DNA of 12,020 nucleotides from Candidatus Sericytochromatia bacterium. GTDB lineage: Bacteria; Cyanobacteriota; Sericytochromatia; UBA7694; JACMQJ01. The translations under genes were made by a program, and so were the position numbers. The stretch is from contig JACMQJ010000066.1 of NCBI GenBank assembly GCA_014377055.1, positions 1-12,020 of the forward strand. The letters run 5' to 3'. The notes beneath the pieces were generated by a model, which saw only the letters and a program-made list of their open reading frames with translations, made no database searches and was not told the origin of the DNA. Positions 1 to 6,132 of this stretch are shown one piece after another; position 1 is the first letter of the stretch; every line of letters starts with the position of its first letter.

Positions 1-1
1 T

Positions 2-535
2 GCTTTAGTTAATACAAATAACTTTTATGTAAGTCAAGGAAATGGTTTAAAATCAGCTGGATCAGATTGTGGTCCATCTTGTGCTACTATGGTTCTAAAA
101 AGATTTGGTGTTTTCGATCAAAGTACAACTGGGGCTCAAGGTGTAACAAAAATAAGAGATTTACTTCATCAAAGTAACCATGCGATTACAGGAGATCAAG
201 TTACTAAAGCTATAGAAACATTAAGTGGAGGAGCTGTAACAAAAACGTCAGGACAAAATTTTAGCAGTAGTGCTAGTTTGGTTAATTATGCCAAAGAACA
301 ACTTGAAAAAGGTGCAATGCCCATACTTTTGACTGCCTCTCCATATCATGATGGTGACCCTAGTTATAAGGGGCGACATTACATGGTTATAACAGGTGTT
401 GATCCTGTATCTGGTAATATTAAATTAGCAGATCCAGGTGGTAGATTTCAAGAAATTACACCTCAAAGATTGGCTGAGTTAATGGCTAAGACAGATAGAG
501 GAACAGAAGTTTTATGTTTTAATAAAACCTCTTAA
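2..535 (+). CDS. C39-like papain-fold cysteine peptidase, C-terminal part (5' end outside window)
   Basis: The frame is open from base 2, so the gene starts upstream of the window; the first ATG (base 89) is an internal Met just after the active-site motif and cannot be the start. The visible 177 residues hold a DCGPSC motif (Cys codon at 68-70, likely nucleophile) followed by ATMVLKRFG, as in C39/C39_2 peptidases. About 95 residues further on, GRHYMVITGVD supplies the catalytic His, followed by a LADPGG turn that supplies the Asp-type residue. No Gln sits 6 residues before the Cys, where bacteriocin-processing C39 domains have it, so I favour the Peptidase_C39_2 type over an ABC-transporter leader peptidase. 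The protein ends 25 residues or so after the fold. Substrate and location cannot be told because the N-terminus is missing; many relatives are secreted multidomain proteins. The gene converges on the acetyltransferase gene 17 bases away. Confidence 0.75.
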   Translation, partial: ALVNTNNFYVSQGNGLKSAGSDCGPSCATMVLKRFGVFDQSTTGAQGVTKIRDLLHQSNHAITGDQVTKAIETLSGGAVTKTSGQNFSSSASLVNYAKEQLEKGAMPILLTASPYHDGDPSYKGRHYMVITGVDPVSGNIKLADPGGRFQEITPQRLAELMAKTDRGTEVLCFNKTS

Positions 536-541
536 AATTTT

Positions 542-583
542 TCAGAGATATTTTACAAATCTTTTTTTAAAAAATATCTCTGA
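542..583. terminator. Hairpin between convergent genes, possible terminator
   Basis: A perfect 13-bp inverted repeat (TCAGAGATATTTT at 542-554 and its complement at 571-583) surrounds a 16-base loop. It lies just after the stop of the C39-like gene and covers the last codons of the convergent acetyltransferase gene. There is no long T-tract after the stem on either strand, so a bidirectional terminator is inferred from position and symmetry only. Confidence 0.4.
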
Positions 584-987
584 TGACCTGGTGGGCAATT
601 TTCTAAAACACCAAAAACTTCAAAGCCATTTTTTTTATAAAATTCAGGGGCTTGAAAACTAAATGTATCAACATGAATAAGTTTACAATTTTTTTTCTTA
701 GCTATTTTTTCAAGTTTCCTGAGCATTTTTGTCCCAAGACCTGATTTTCTTAAAGTTTCATCAACCCACAAAACATCAATGTTAATGATACGCCACATAT
801 AAAGACTAGCTATCATTCCAGCTCTTATATTATTGTTACCATCTTTATAATTAATAGATATTATCTCAAAAGAGTTTTCTTGAGTTGGAGGAGCTTTTTT
901 AAAGTTAAATTCTACAATTTTCGCATAAATATATTGAATGTCCTCAGTTGAAGACTCCATATTTAAAACTAAATTTTCTTGTGTCAT
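553..987 (-). CDS. GNAT family N-acetyltransferase
   Basis: A 144-residue single-domain GNAT protein, the usual length for the fold, predicted to move an acetyl group from acetyl-CoA to an amine. The acetyl-CoA pyrophosphate-binding signature R-K-S-G-L-G is at residues 80-85, following the strand DVLWVDETL (71-79), and is followed by a basic helix. The C-terminal motif FYKKNGFEVFG (116-126) and the ending PPGHQRYFLKKDL match a subfamily in which Gly-His-x-Arg-Tyr-Phe-Leu is common. The substrate is unknown. The ATG at 987 is taken as start; a second Met at residue 10 is an alternative, and neither has a good Shine-Dalgarno sequence. The gene lies downstream of the LPP20-like gene on the same strand, with a MITE-like element between them, so cotranscription is doubtful. 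Confidence 0.85.
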   Translation of the reverse strand: MTQENLVLNMESSTEDIQYIYAKIVEFNFKKAPPTQENSFEIISINYKDGNNNIRAGMIASLYMWRIINIDVLWVDETLRKSGLGTKMLRKLEKIAKKKNCKLIHVDTFSFQAPEFYKKNGFEVFGVLENCPPGHQRYFLKKDL

Positions 988-1023
988 TACTTAATTTTCA
1001 TAAAAAAATAATTTATATTTTAA

Positions 1024-1130
1024 TAAAGTGACTGTCTAAAAAGAGGATGTTTATTAAAATATCCCTACATAAACACTAAATATCAATGCTATTTTTTGTT
1101 AAAAATAAATTTTTTTAGACAGACACTTAA
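1024..1130. mobile_element. MITE-like element with 16-bp terminal inverted repeats
   Basis: The left end AGTGACTGTCTAAAAA (1027-1042) and the complement of the right end AGTGTCTGTCTAAAAA (1112-1127) match at 15 of 16 positions. The unit is 101 bp, has no coding capacity and is flanked on both sides by TAA (1024-1026 and 1128-1130), which may be a 3-bp target duplication. The inner sequence is AT-rich and only weakly self-complementary (TGTTTAT/ATAAACA), so this is not one simple long terminator stem. Ends of this style (CTGTCT then A-run) are typical of insertion-sequence termini, so a non-autonomous derivative of an IS elsewhere in the genome is the likeliest reading. No second copy is in the window. 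Confidence 0.55.
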
Positions 1131-1142
1131 AGGTTAATTATC

Positions 1143-2015
1143 TTAAATCAACATTATAACTTTTGAGCTTTTTAAAAATTGAGCTGTATTATTGGCACCA
1201 ATAAGCTTTTTGGCATCACTATCACTAATACTCACGTCAGATTTAAATAAACCTTGTACTTTTGTTCCTTTGACTATTAAAGGATTGTTACCTGCTCTAG
1301 CATTCTTTTTTGCTTCAGAAATAGAAGCAGCATAAGAAACAATTCCTTGATTAATAACAAAATCAGGATCTACAGGCAAATTACCATAATAAACTTCACC
1401 ACCTTCAGCATCAAGTATTGACGGACTCATAGCAGGTTGTACATTTAGACCTCTACAGTCAACTATTACACTGGTATAATTTTGGCTAACATTAGTTGGC
1501 TCAAGTTTAGTTGGAGTAATATTATCAGGATGTTGTTCAGGTTTTATTACACTGGCAACACTTTCAGCACCAAAAATTCTTATTTGTAAATCAATTTCAA
1601 CTGAACCGTCAGACAAATATCTTACATCTCCAACTTGTTCAGCCCCTTTAACTAAGCCTTGAACTTGAGTTTTTACAACATCACTCTCAGTCACAAAATC
1701 TCTAACAACTGTTTCAGCATTTACATGTACGCCTTCTGTGGTTTCAAGTAATTGTCTAAAGGCATCTGTTTTGGCAGCTCTAATAGCCATTAATCTTTTT
1801 TGGGCTGCACTACCCCTATCAGGTGGTGCACCACTTCCAGTTACTTTAATAACATTTTTTGACCAATCAATTTGTGTATCACCATTAATATTTTGTACAA
1901 CATTAGATTTTGTCATGTTGGTACTTTCAGCCATAGACTGATTTATTGTGGATAAGTTAAAACCTAATGCAATAACAGTTATAAGAGGTAAAATCACCTT
2001 ATTTTTAATATTCAT
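1143..2015 (-). CDS. Secreted LPP20-like protein (LPP20 / FlgT N-domain type)
   Basis: A 290-residue exported protein. Residues 1-29 form a Sec signal peptide: Lys near the start, hydrophobic core ILPLITVIALGF, and a likely signal peptidase I site after S-M-A. There is no lipobox Cys, so unlike Helicobacter LPP20 itself it should not be lipidated but should sit free in the periplasm or outside. After a linker, the segment GSGAPPDRGSAAQKRLMAIR (about 60-79) and AAKTDAFRQLLE, then V-x-G-x-V-x-G-A and a Y-x-x-DGSVE strand, are the hallmark of the LPP20 domain. The C-terminal half (YTSVIVDCRGL, AMSPSILDAEGGEVYYG, NNPLIVKG) is the extension commonly seen with this domain in environmental bacteria. 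Function is unknown; envelope or motility-associated roles are known for relatives. A weak AAAGG lies 14 bases before the ATG. Confidence 0.75.
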   Translation of the reverse strand: MNIKNKVILPLITVIALGFNLSTINQSMAESTNMTKSNVVQNINGDTQIDWSKNVIKVTGSGAPPDRGSAAQKRLMAIRAAKTDAFRQLLETTEGVHVNAETVVRDFVTESDVVKTQVQGLVKGAEQVGDVRYLSDGSVEIDLQIRIFGAESVASVIKPEQHPDNITPTKLEPTNVSQNYTSVIVDCRGLNVQPAMSPSILDAEGGEVYYGNLPVDPDFVINQGIVSYAASISEAKKNARAGNNPLIVKGTKVQGLFKSDVSISDSDAKKLIGANNTAQFLKSSKVIMLI

Positions 2016-2048
2016 CTTTATTTTTAGTACCTTTCAAAAAATATTTAC

Positions 2049-2070
2049 AGACTTTTTAATTAAATAGTCT
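2049..2070. promoter_or_regulatory. 22-bp palindrome in the 5' region of the LPP20-like gene
   Basis: The two 11-bp halves AGACTTTTTAA and TTAAATAGTCT are complementary at all but one pair and meet at 2059/2060. The palindrome lies between the candidate -10 box at 2085-2090 and the start codon at 2015, about where an operator or a short 5' UTR hairpin would be. It could instead be a weak terminator for the AIM24 gene upstream. No regulator is identified. Confidence 0.3.
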
Positions 2071-2084
2071 ATATTTTAGATAAA

Positions 2085-2090
2085 ATTATA
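2085..2090 (-). promoter_or_regulatory. Candidate -10 box for the LPP20-like gene
   Basis: A perfect TATAAT on the minus strand is preceded directly by ATG (near an extended -10). The -35 position 17 bases upstream is only ATGATT, a poor match. It stands in the 123-bp gap between the second AIM24 gene and the LPP20-like gene, suggesting the latter has its own promoter. In DNA this AT-rich a chance match is possible. Confidence 0.3.
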
Positions 2091-2138
2091 CATTAATAAA
2101 TCATAAAAATCATAGCAATTGTACAAGATATATTTTTA

Positions 2139-2819
2139 TTATCTTGACGCTGGAATAAATTGCTTTACCCACGAAGCAAAAGACTTTGCATTTCTTGTTT
2201 GAATATAGACTTTTCCTGGTCCTGTAAATCTACAAACTAAGCCTTCACCAGATGTAAAGCTAGAAATCCAACCTTTAGAAGCTTTTTCTATTTTGTAGCT
2301 TGTAGTAGTCGGCCAAGCAACCAAATGATCATTATCAATGATGCACTCTTCACCAACTCCAATATCTACAGCATGTATACCACCAAAAGCACTTAATGCT
2401 AATAAACCTTTTCCGCTTACTTTTAAGATAAAAAATCCTTCGCCACTAAACAACCCTTGAAAGATATTTTGCATTTTTGTATTAACTTGAATAGTATCAG
2501 AACCAGCTAAAAAACCATCTTTTTGAACACTATATTCGGTGCTACCATCCATCTCTAGTAAAACAATATCTCCAGGTGTTGATGGAGCAAATAAAACATG
2601 ACCTGCTCCTCTTGAAGCATGTATCGTTTGGAAAAAAAACTTTTCACCAGCCATCATTCTACCAAGACCAGCCAAAACTCCACCCTCTAACTTGCCCTCA
2701 ATATCTAATGTTGAAGACATAGAAACCATAGCGTCAGATTCAGCTTTGACTCTTTCACCAGCCTCTAAATCTACTCTAACTATAGCATTTGTACCTTGAT
2801 ATAAAACTCTACCCTTCAT
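2139..2819 (-). CDS. AIM24 / TIGR00266 family protein, paralog 2
   Basis: A 226-residue all-beta protein of the AIM24 family (TIGR00266-type). Recognisable family segments are AESDAMVSMS (about 26-35), the glycine-rich stretch EGGVLAGLGRMMAGEKFFFQ (45-64), ASRGAGHVLFAPSTPGDI, FSGEGFFILKVSG, and the C-terminal FTSGEGLVCRFTGPGKVYIQ followed by TRN. The bacterial family has no firmly established biochemical role; the name comes from a mitochondrial inner-membrane protein. There is no signal peptide or TM segment, so it is probably cytoplasmic. It is about two thirds identical by eye to its upstream neighbour, with a one-residue indel near residue 57, and lacks that neighbour's C-terminal tail. 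An AGAGG ribosome-binding site sits 6 bases before ATG, and the 36-bp gap to the other paralog argues for one operon. Confidence 0.85.
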   Translation of the reverse strand: MKGRVLYQGTNAIVRVDLEAGERVKAESDAMVSMSSTLDIEGKLEGGVLAGLGRMMAGEKFFFQTIHASRGAGHVLFAPSTPGDIVLLEMDGSTEYSVQKDGFLAGSDTIQVNTKMQNIFQGLFSGEGFFILKVSGKGLLALSAFGGIHAVDIGVGEECIIDNDHLVAWPTTTSYKIEKASKGWISSFTSGEGLVCRFTGPGKVYIQTRNAKSFASWVKQFIPASR

Positions 2820-2855
2820 TTTTAGCCTCTAAAAAAATTATTTTTATGGAAATTT

Positions 2856-3605
2856 TTAGGTGAATATATCCAATATATCACCAACTACACCTGTACCGTT
2901 TGCTGACTGACTCCCAGAAACTTTAGCTGTAATAGGAATAAGCTTCTTTATCCATGCACCAAAAGCTTGAGGGTTTCTAGTTTGAATATATATTTTACCT
3001 GGTCCTTTAAATTTACAAACTAATCCCTCTCCTGAAGTAAAGCTGGAAATCCATCCCTTAGAAGCTTTTTCAATGGTATAGCTTGTAGTAGTAGGCCAAG
3101 CAACAAGATGATGATTATCAACGATATATTCTTCTCCTGGAGAAAGTTTTATTTCATAAATAGCACCAAAAGAATTTAGGGCTAAAGTACCTGTTCCAGT
3201 TATTTTTAGGATAAAAAATCCTTCACCACTAAAAAAACCTTGAGCTAGATTTTGCATTTTTGTATTAACTTGAATAGTTTCAGAACCAGCTAAGAATGAA
3301 CCTTTTTGGACATTATATTCTCTACTTCCGTCCATTTCTAATAAAACCACATCTCCAGGTGATGAAGGTGCTAATAAGACATGACCTGCTCCTCTTGAAG
3401 CTCGAAGTGTTTCAAAAAAAAAGTTTTCTCCAGAAAGAAATCTCCTACTTAAGCCTCCAAGAATACCACCCTCCATCCGAACATCAACATCAAGTGTAGA
3501 CGACATCGCAACCATAGCACCTGACTCAGCTTTTATTGCTTCTCCATGTTCAAGATTAAACTCAATCATTGAGTTTGTTCCAGGGTAAAGAAGTCTAGTT
3601 TTCAT
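2856..3605 (-). CDS. AIM24 / TIGR00266 family protein, paralog 1
   Basis: A 249-residue protein of the same AIM24 family as the gene just downstream, with the same ordered segments: AESGAMVAMS, EGGILGGLSRRFLSGENFFF, ASRGAGHVLLAPSSPGD, FSGEGFFILKITG, DNHHLVAWPTTTSY and TSGEGLVCKFKGPGKIYIQT. It differs by a C-terminal tail of about 25 residues, first Ser/Gly/Asn-rich (KVSGSQSANGTG) and then hydrophobic (VVGDILDIF); such tails occur in several family members and may mediate assembly or membrane contact (inference). It has the best ribosome-binding site in the window, AGGAG 6 bases before ATG, and is preceded by two TATAAT boxes, so it is the likely first gene of the two-gene unit. The tandem copies point to a local duplication followed by divergence. 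Confidence 0.88.
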   Translation of the reverse strand: MKTRLLYPGTNSMIEFNLEHGEAIKAESGAMVAMSSTLDVDVRMEGGILGGLSRRFLSGENFFFETLRASRGAGHVLLAPSSPGDVVLLEMDGSREYNVQKGSFLAGSETIQVNTKMQNLAQGFFSGEGFFILKITGTGTLALNSFGAIYEIKLSPGEEYIVDNHHLVAWPTTTSYTIEKASKGWISSFTSGEGLVCKFKGPGKIYIQTRNPQAFGAWIKKLIPITAKVSGSQSANGTGVVGDILDIFT

Positions 3606-3652
3606 TTTATTCTCCTAAGGACTACGAGTATCTTGATAAAACTTTAGCTATC

Positions 3653-3686
3653 ATTATAACTTAATTTTCGATGTTAAAGCATTATA
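3653..3686 (-). promoter_or_regulatory. Candidate promoter region of the AIM24 pair (two TATAAT boxes)
   Basis: On the minus strand there are perfect TATAAT boxes at 3681-3686 and 3653-3658, 76 and 48 bases before the ATG at 3605. The upstream box has TTAGCA (4 of 6 against TTGACA) with a 16-base spacer; the nearer box has no convincing -35. The region follows the stop codon of the S9 peptidase gene and the hairpin at 3697-3740, which suits a new transcription start. Confidence 0.4.
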
Positions 3687-3696
3687 AATCAATCAG

Positions 3697-3740
3697 TATT
3701 TTTGCTAAAAATGATTAAAAGGGTATCCTTAGCAAAAATA
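3697..3740 (-). terminator. Hairpin just after the S9 peptidase gene
   Basis: A perfect 12-bp inverted repeat (TATTTTTGCTAA at 3697-3708, complement at 3729-3740) with a 20-base loop starts 6 bases beyond the stop codon of the minus-strand peptidase gene. The stem ends in an A/T run rather than being followed by a clean T-tract, so termination is an inference from position. The left part of this repeat also supplies the TTAGCA used as a possible -35 by the AIM24 promoter. Confidence 0.4.
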
Positions 3741-3746
3741 AATTAG

Positions 3747-5591
3747 TTATTCAGATCTTCCATTTAATTGTTTGGCAAGAAATTTTTCAGCGGCATCATA
3801 AAATTTTATTTTATTTTCTGGCTTAACAAATCCATGTCCTTCATCTGGAAAAAGTAAATACTCGTAATCAATATTTTTTGATTTCATTGCTTCAACTATC
3901 TGCTCCGCCTCTGACTGCTTAACTCTTGGATCATTTGCTCCTTGTGCAATTAGCATTGGTATTTTGATTTGATCTACTTTAAATAAAGGTGACCTTGATT
4001 TCAAAAATTCTTCCTCTGTTGCAGGGTCACCAACTCTATTTTTAAAATTAGCCAAAAATGTTGACCAATAAGCAGGTATCGTATTAATTAATGTAATTAG
4101 GCTACTTGGTCCAACTATATCAATTGCACATCTAAAAACATCAGGTGTAAAAGTTGCACCTACTAGAGCTGCATATCCACCATAAGAGCCTCCATAAATA
4201 GCAACTTTATCAGCTTCTGTATAATTATTTTTTACAGCCCAATTAACCGCATCAAGAAGATCATCGTGCATTTTTGCACCCCACTCTTTGTCTCCAGCAT
4301 TTAAAAAGTTTTTTCCGTAACCAGTAGATCCTCTAAAATTAACTTGCAAACAAGCATAGCCACGATTAGCCATCCATTGGGCTTCTGGATTATAGCCCCA
4401 AGAATCTCTATGCCAAGGTCCACCATGAACATTTAGAATCATTGGTACAGGACTATTTTCATAACCAATAGGCATAGTTAAATATCCATGAATAGTTAAT
4501 CCATCTCTTGAAATAAATGAAATTGGTTTCATTTTTGCAAGCTGATATTTTTTTAGATCAGGTTTATTATAAAAAAGTAACTTACCTTCTTTTTTTTGTC
4601 GATCATAAGCATAAAAAGAAACAGGTCCATCATCTTCTGTAAAGCCTAGTAACCATGTTTTGTCTGCATCATCACGATCATAAATCACAAAATCACCATT
4701 ACTTAATTTGGCAATTCTTTCTAAATCATCACGAATAGATTCGTCAAAGATAATATTTTCATTACGTGCTTTATTAAAGCTGACCATCTGTATTTCATAT
4801 GTATCAGGGTGAGTCATTACATTACTAACATCATATTCGGGATCTTCAATTATAACTTCATTTTTGGCTGTAGCAATCTCTATTTTTGTTAATCTACCTG
4901 TATTATTATTTCTTGAATCTAATAAATATAAGTATTTACCATCTTTAGAAAATGAAACTGCACCACTATTAAGACTGTCTTCCATAGCCCAACTAACAAG
5001 CTTCTTCCATTCTGATTCTTCATTATCTCGAATCAAAAGGTCAAATCCACCTTCTTCAGTAGCACACATTGCCCCTCTTATTTTTAGATTAGAATCAATT
5101 TGCCAACCTGCAATATTTCCAGGATTTTCGGCAACTTTTTTGAGTTCACCCGTTTTTAAATTAAGATTATAGACATCATGAACATTAGGATTATCTTTAT
5201 TCATTCCTATCAGTAACTCATTAGGAAAATGTTTGTCGTGGGCTATAACTTGTACTTGAACATTTTCAAAAGGGGTAAAATCTCTTACATTGTTAGTTTC
5301 CAAATCAATAGCATACAAACGCCAGTTTTCATTACCATCTTTATCTTGCAAATAAAGGATATGTTGATTATCTTGAGCCCAAAAATAATTTAAAACACCT
5401 CTATCAGTATCTTTTGTAATAGGATGAGCTTCACTTGTATTAATATCACCAATCCAAACATTCAAAACATTATCTACAGGAGCTAGATAAGACATTATTT
5501 TACCATTTGGTGATATTTGCGGACTGGTTTTAACAGGATTTCCAAACAATACTTTTTTAGGTATAAGTTCTACATTGTCGATATTTACCAT
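3747..5591 (-). CDS. S9 family serine peptidase (prolyl oligopeptidase / acylaminoacyl-peptidase type)
   Basis: A 614-residue two-domain peptidase that should cleave short peptides. The N-terminal part (about 1-350) is a beta-propeller with TolB/WD-like blades; typical phrases are SPNGKIMSYLAPVDNVLNVW, FSKDGKYLYLLDS and a TDRGVLNYFWAQDNQHILYL-type blade. The C-terminal alpha/beta-hydrolase domain carries the full triad: Ser469 in GGSYGG, Asp554 in GANDPRV and His586 in DEGHGF. The HGGPWHRDSWGY and NFRGSTGYG segments are the oxyanion and substrate-site region of the family. There is no signal peptide, whereas many bacterial S9 relatives of this size are exported, so this one is likely cytosolic, for peptide recycling. 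The start ATG at 5591 has AAGGA 8 bases upstream. Nothing is truncated. Confidence 0.93.
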   Translation of the reverse strand: MVNIDNVELIPKKVLFGNPVKTSPQISPNGKIMSYLAPVDNVLNVWIGDINTSEAHPITKDTDRGVLNYFWAQDNQHILYLQDKDGNENWRLYAIDLETNNVRDFTPFENVQVQVIAHDKHFPNELLIGMNKDNPNVHDVYNLNLKTGELKKVAENPGNIAGWQIDSNLKIRGAMCATEEGGFDLLIRDNEESEWKKLVSWAMEDSLNSGAVSFSKDGKYLYLLDSRNNNTGRLTKIEIATAKNEVIIEDPEYDVSNVMTHPDTYEIQMVSFNKARNENIIFDESIRDDLERIAKLSNGDFVIYDRDDADKTWLLGFTEDDGPVSFYAYDRQKKEGKLLFYNKPDLKKYQLAKMKPISFISRDGLTIHGYLTMPIGYENSPVPMILNVHGGPWHRDSWGYNPEAQWMANRGYACLQVNFRGSTGYGKNFLNAGDKEWGAKMHDDLLDAVNWAVKNNYTEADKVAIYGGSYGGYAALVGATFTPDVFRCAIDIVGPSSLITLINTIPAYWSTFLANFKNRVGDPATEEEFLKSRSPLFKVDQIKIPMLIAQGANDPRVKQSEAEQIVEAMKSKNIDYEYLLFPDEGHGFVKPENKIKFYDAAEKFLAKQLNGRSE

Positions 5592-5637
5592 TGTTTATTT
5601 CCTTACATGAAATAATTTTTATATTTTATAATCAGCA

Positions 5638-5666
5638 ATTATAAATCTTTATACTGATAAATGTAA
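5638..5666 (-). promoter_or_regulatory. Candidate promoter of the S9 peptidase gene
   Basis: On the minus strand, TATAAT at 5638-5643 is preceded by a 17-base spacer and TTACAT at 5661-5666. The -10 is perfect and the -35 weak. It lies 47 bases before the start codon in the divergent intergenic region. Confidence 0.4.
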
Positions 5667-5718
5667 TTATGAATTTTGTTAATAAAGATATTTTTAATAA
5701 TTTACTTAGATATTTTAA

Positions 5719-5736
5719 AGTTCTCCGAGTAGAACT
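5719..5736. promoter_or_regulatory. Small dyad in the divergent intergenic region
   Basis: AGTTCT and AGAACT form a perfect 6-bp inverted repeat around CCGAGT, a slightly GC-richer spot in a very AT-rich 267-bp gap between divergently transcribed genes. It could be an operator shared by both directions or a short hairpin. The rest of 5592-5858 is A/T-rich, including a 16-bp A/T palindrome (AAAAATTTAAATTTTT, about 5749-5764), and I see no gene in it. Confidence 0.25.
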
Positions 5737-5841
5737 AATTGAAAAAGTAAAAATTTAAATTTTTCTATCAGATACACTATTTAAAAAAATGATTTATACT
5801 GTAAATAGTTAAATAAAGTTTTAAAATTAAAACTTAATAGA

Positions 5842-5853
5842 CCCTTTGGGGGA
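5842..5853 (+). promoter_or_regulatory. G-rich ribosome-binding site of the 88-residue gene, possibly occluded
   Basis: GGGGGA (5848-5853) lies 5 bases before the ATG at 5859 and decides that start. Directly before it, CCC-TTT-GGG can fold into a tiny hairpin that would cover part of the site. A run of five G is striking in this composition. Confidence 0.45.
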
Positions 5854-5858
5854 CATAT

Positions 5859-6125
5859 ATGTTTAAATTTGTTCAGGAAGGTAAGGAGTATTTTGTAAAA
5901 TACCCTAACAACGAAAAAAGATTACTCAATAATTCTGAGATAGAGAGCTTTTATCAAAGAATAAACTCTGTTTTAGACATCCTAGACTTAAAATCAGAAT
6001 ATGAAAAAACAAAAGAGCAACGCAATATTAATTTAATTGAGTATGCTACAGAAAAAGATATTGATTTAGATGCTTGTTTGTATGCTGTTTTATCCCAATT
6101 TAGATTAGAAAAACCTCTGGTTTAA
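5859..6125 (+). CDS. Unrecognised 88-residue protein
   Basis: I do not recognise this protein. It is short, highly charged and has no signal peptide or TM segment. The first 25 residues look like a small beta-hairpin (FKFVQEGKEYFVKYPNNEKR), and the rest is predicted helical: NSEIESFYQRINSVLDILDL, a charged stretch SEYEKTKEQRN, and a C-terminal helix DLDACLYAVLSQFRLEK. It has a good start (ATG, GGGGGA 5 bases upstream) and is the first gene of a plus-strand unit; its stop is only 7 bases before the TTG start of the M19 homologue, so the two are almost certainly cotranscribed. A shared function with that enzyme is possible but only inferred from spacing. Codon use is like its neighbours. Confidence 0.7.
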   Translation: MFKFVQEGKEYFVKYPNNEKRLLNNSEIESFYQRINSVLDILDLKSEYEKTKEQRNINLIEYATEKDIDLDACLYAVLSQFRLEKPLV

Positions 6126-6132
6126 ATATATA

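Noticed and set aside
1738..1941. Plus-strand open frame of 67 codons
   Set aside because: It lies opposite the LPP20-like gene, has no ribosome-binding site and no family features.
3296..3499. Plus-strand open frame of 67 codons
   Set aside because: Antisense to the well-conserved AIM24 paralog 1; no own signals.
4864..5172. Plus-strand open frame of 102 codons
   Set aside because: Antisense to the propeller part of the S9 peptidase; composition is that of a reversed coding strand.
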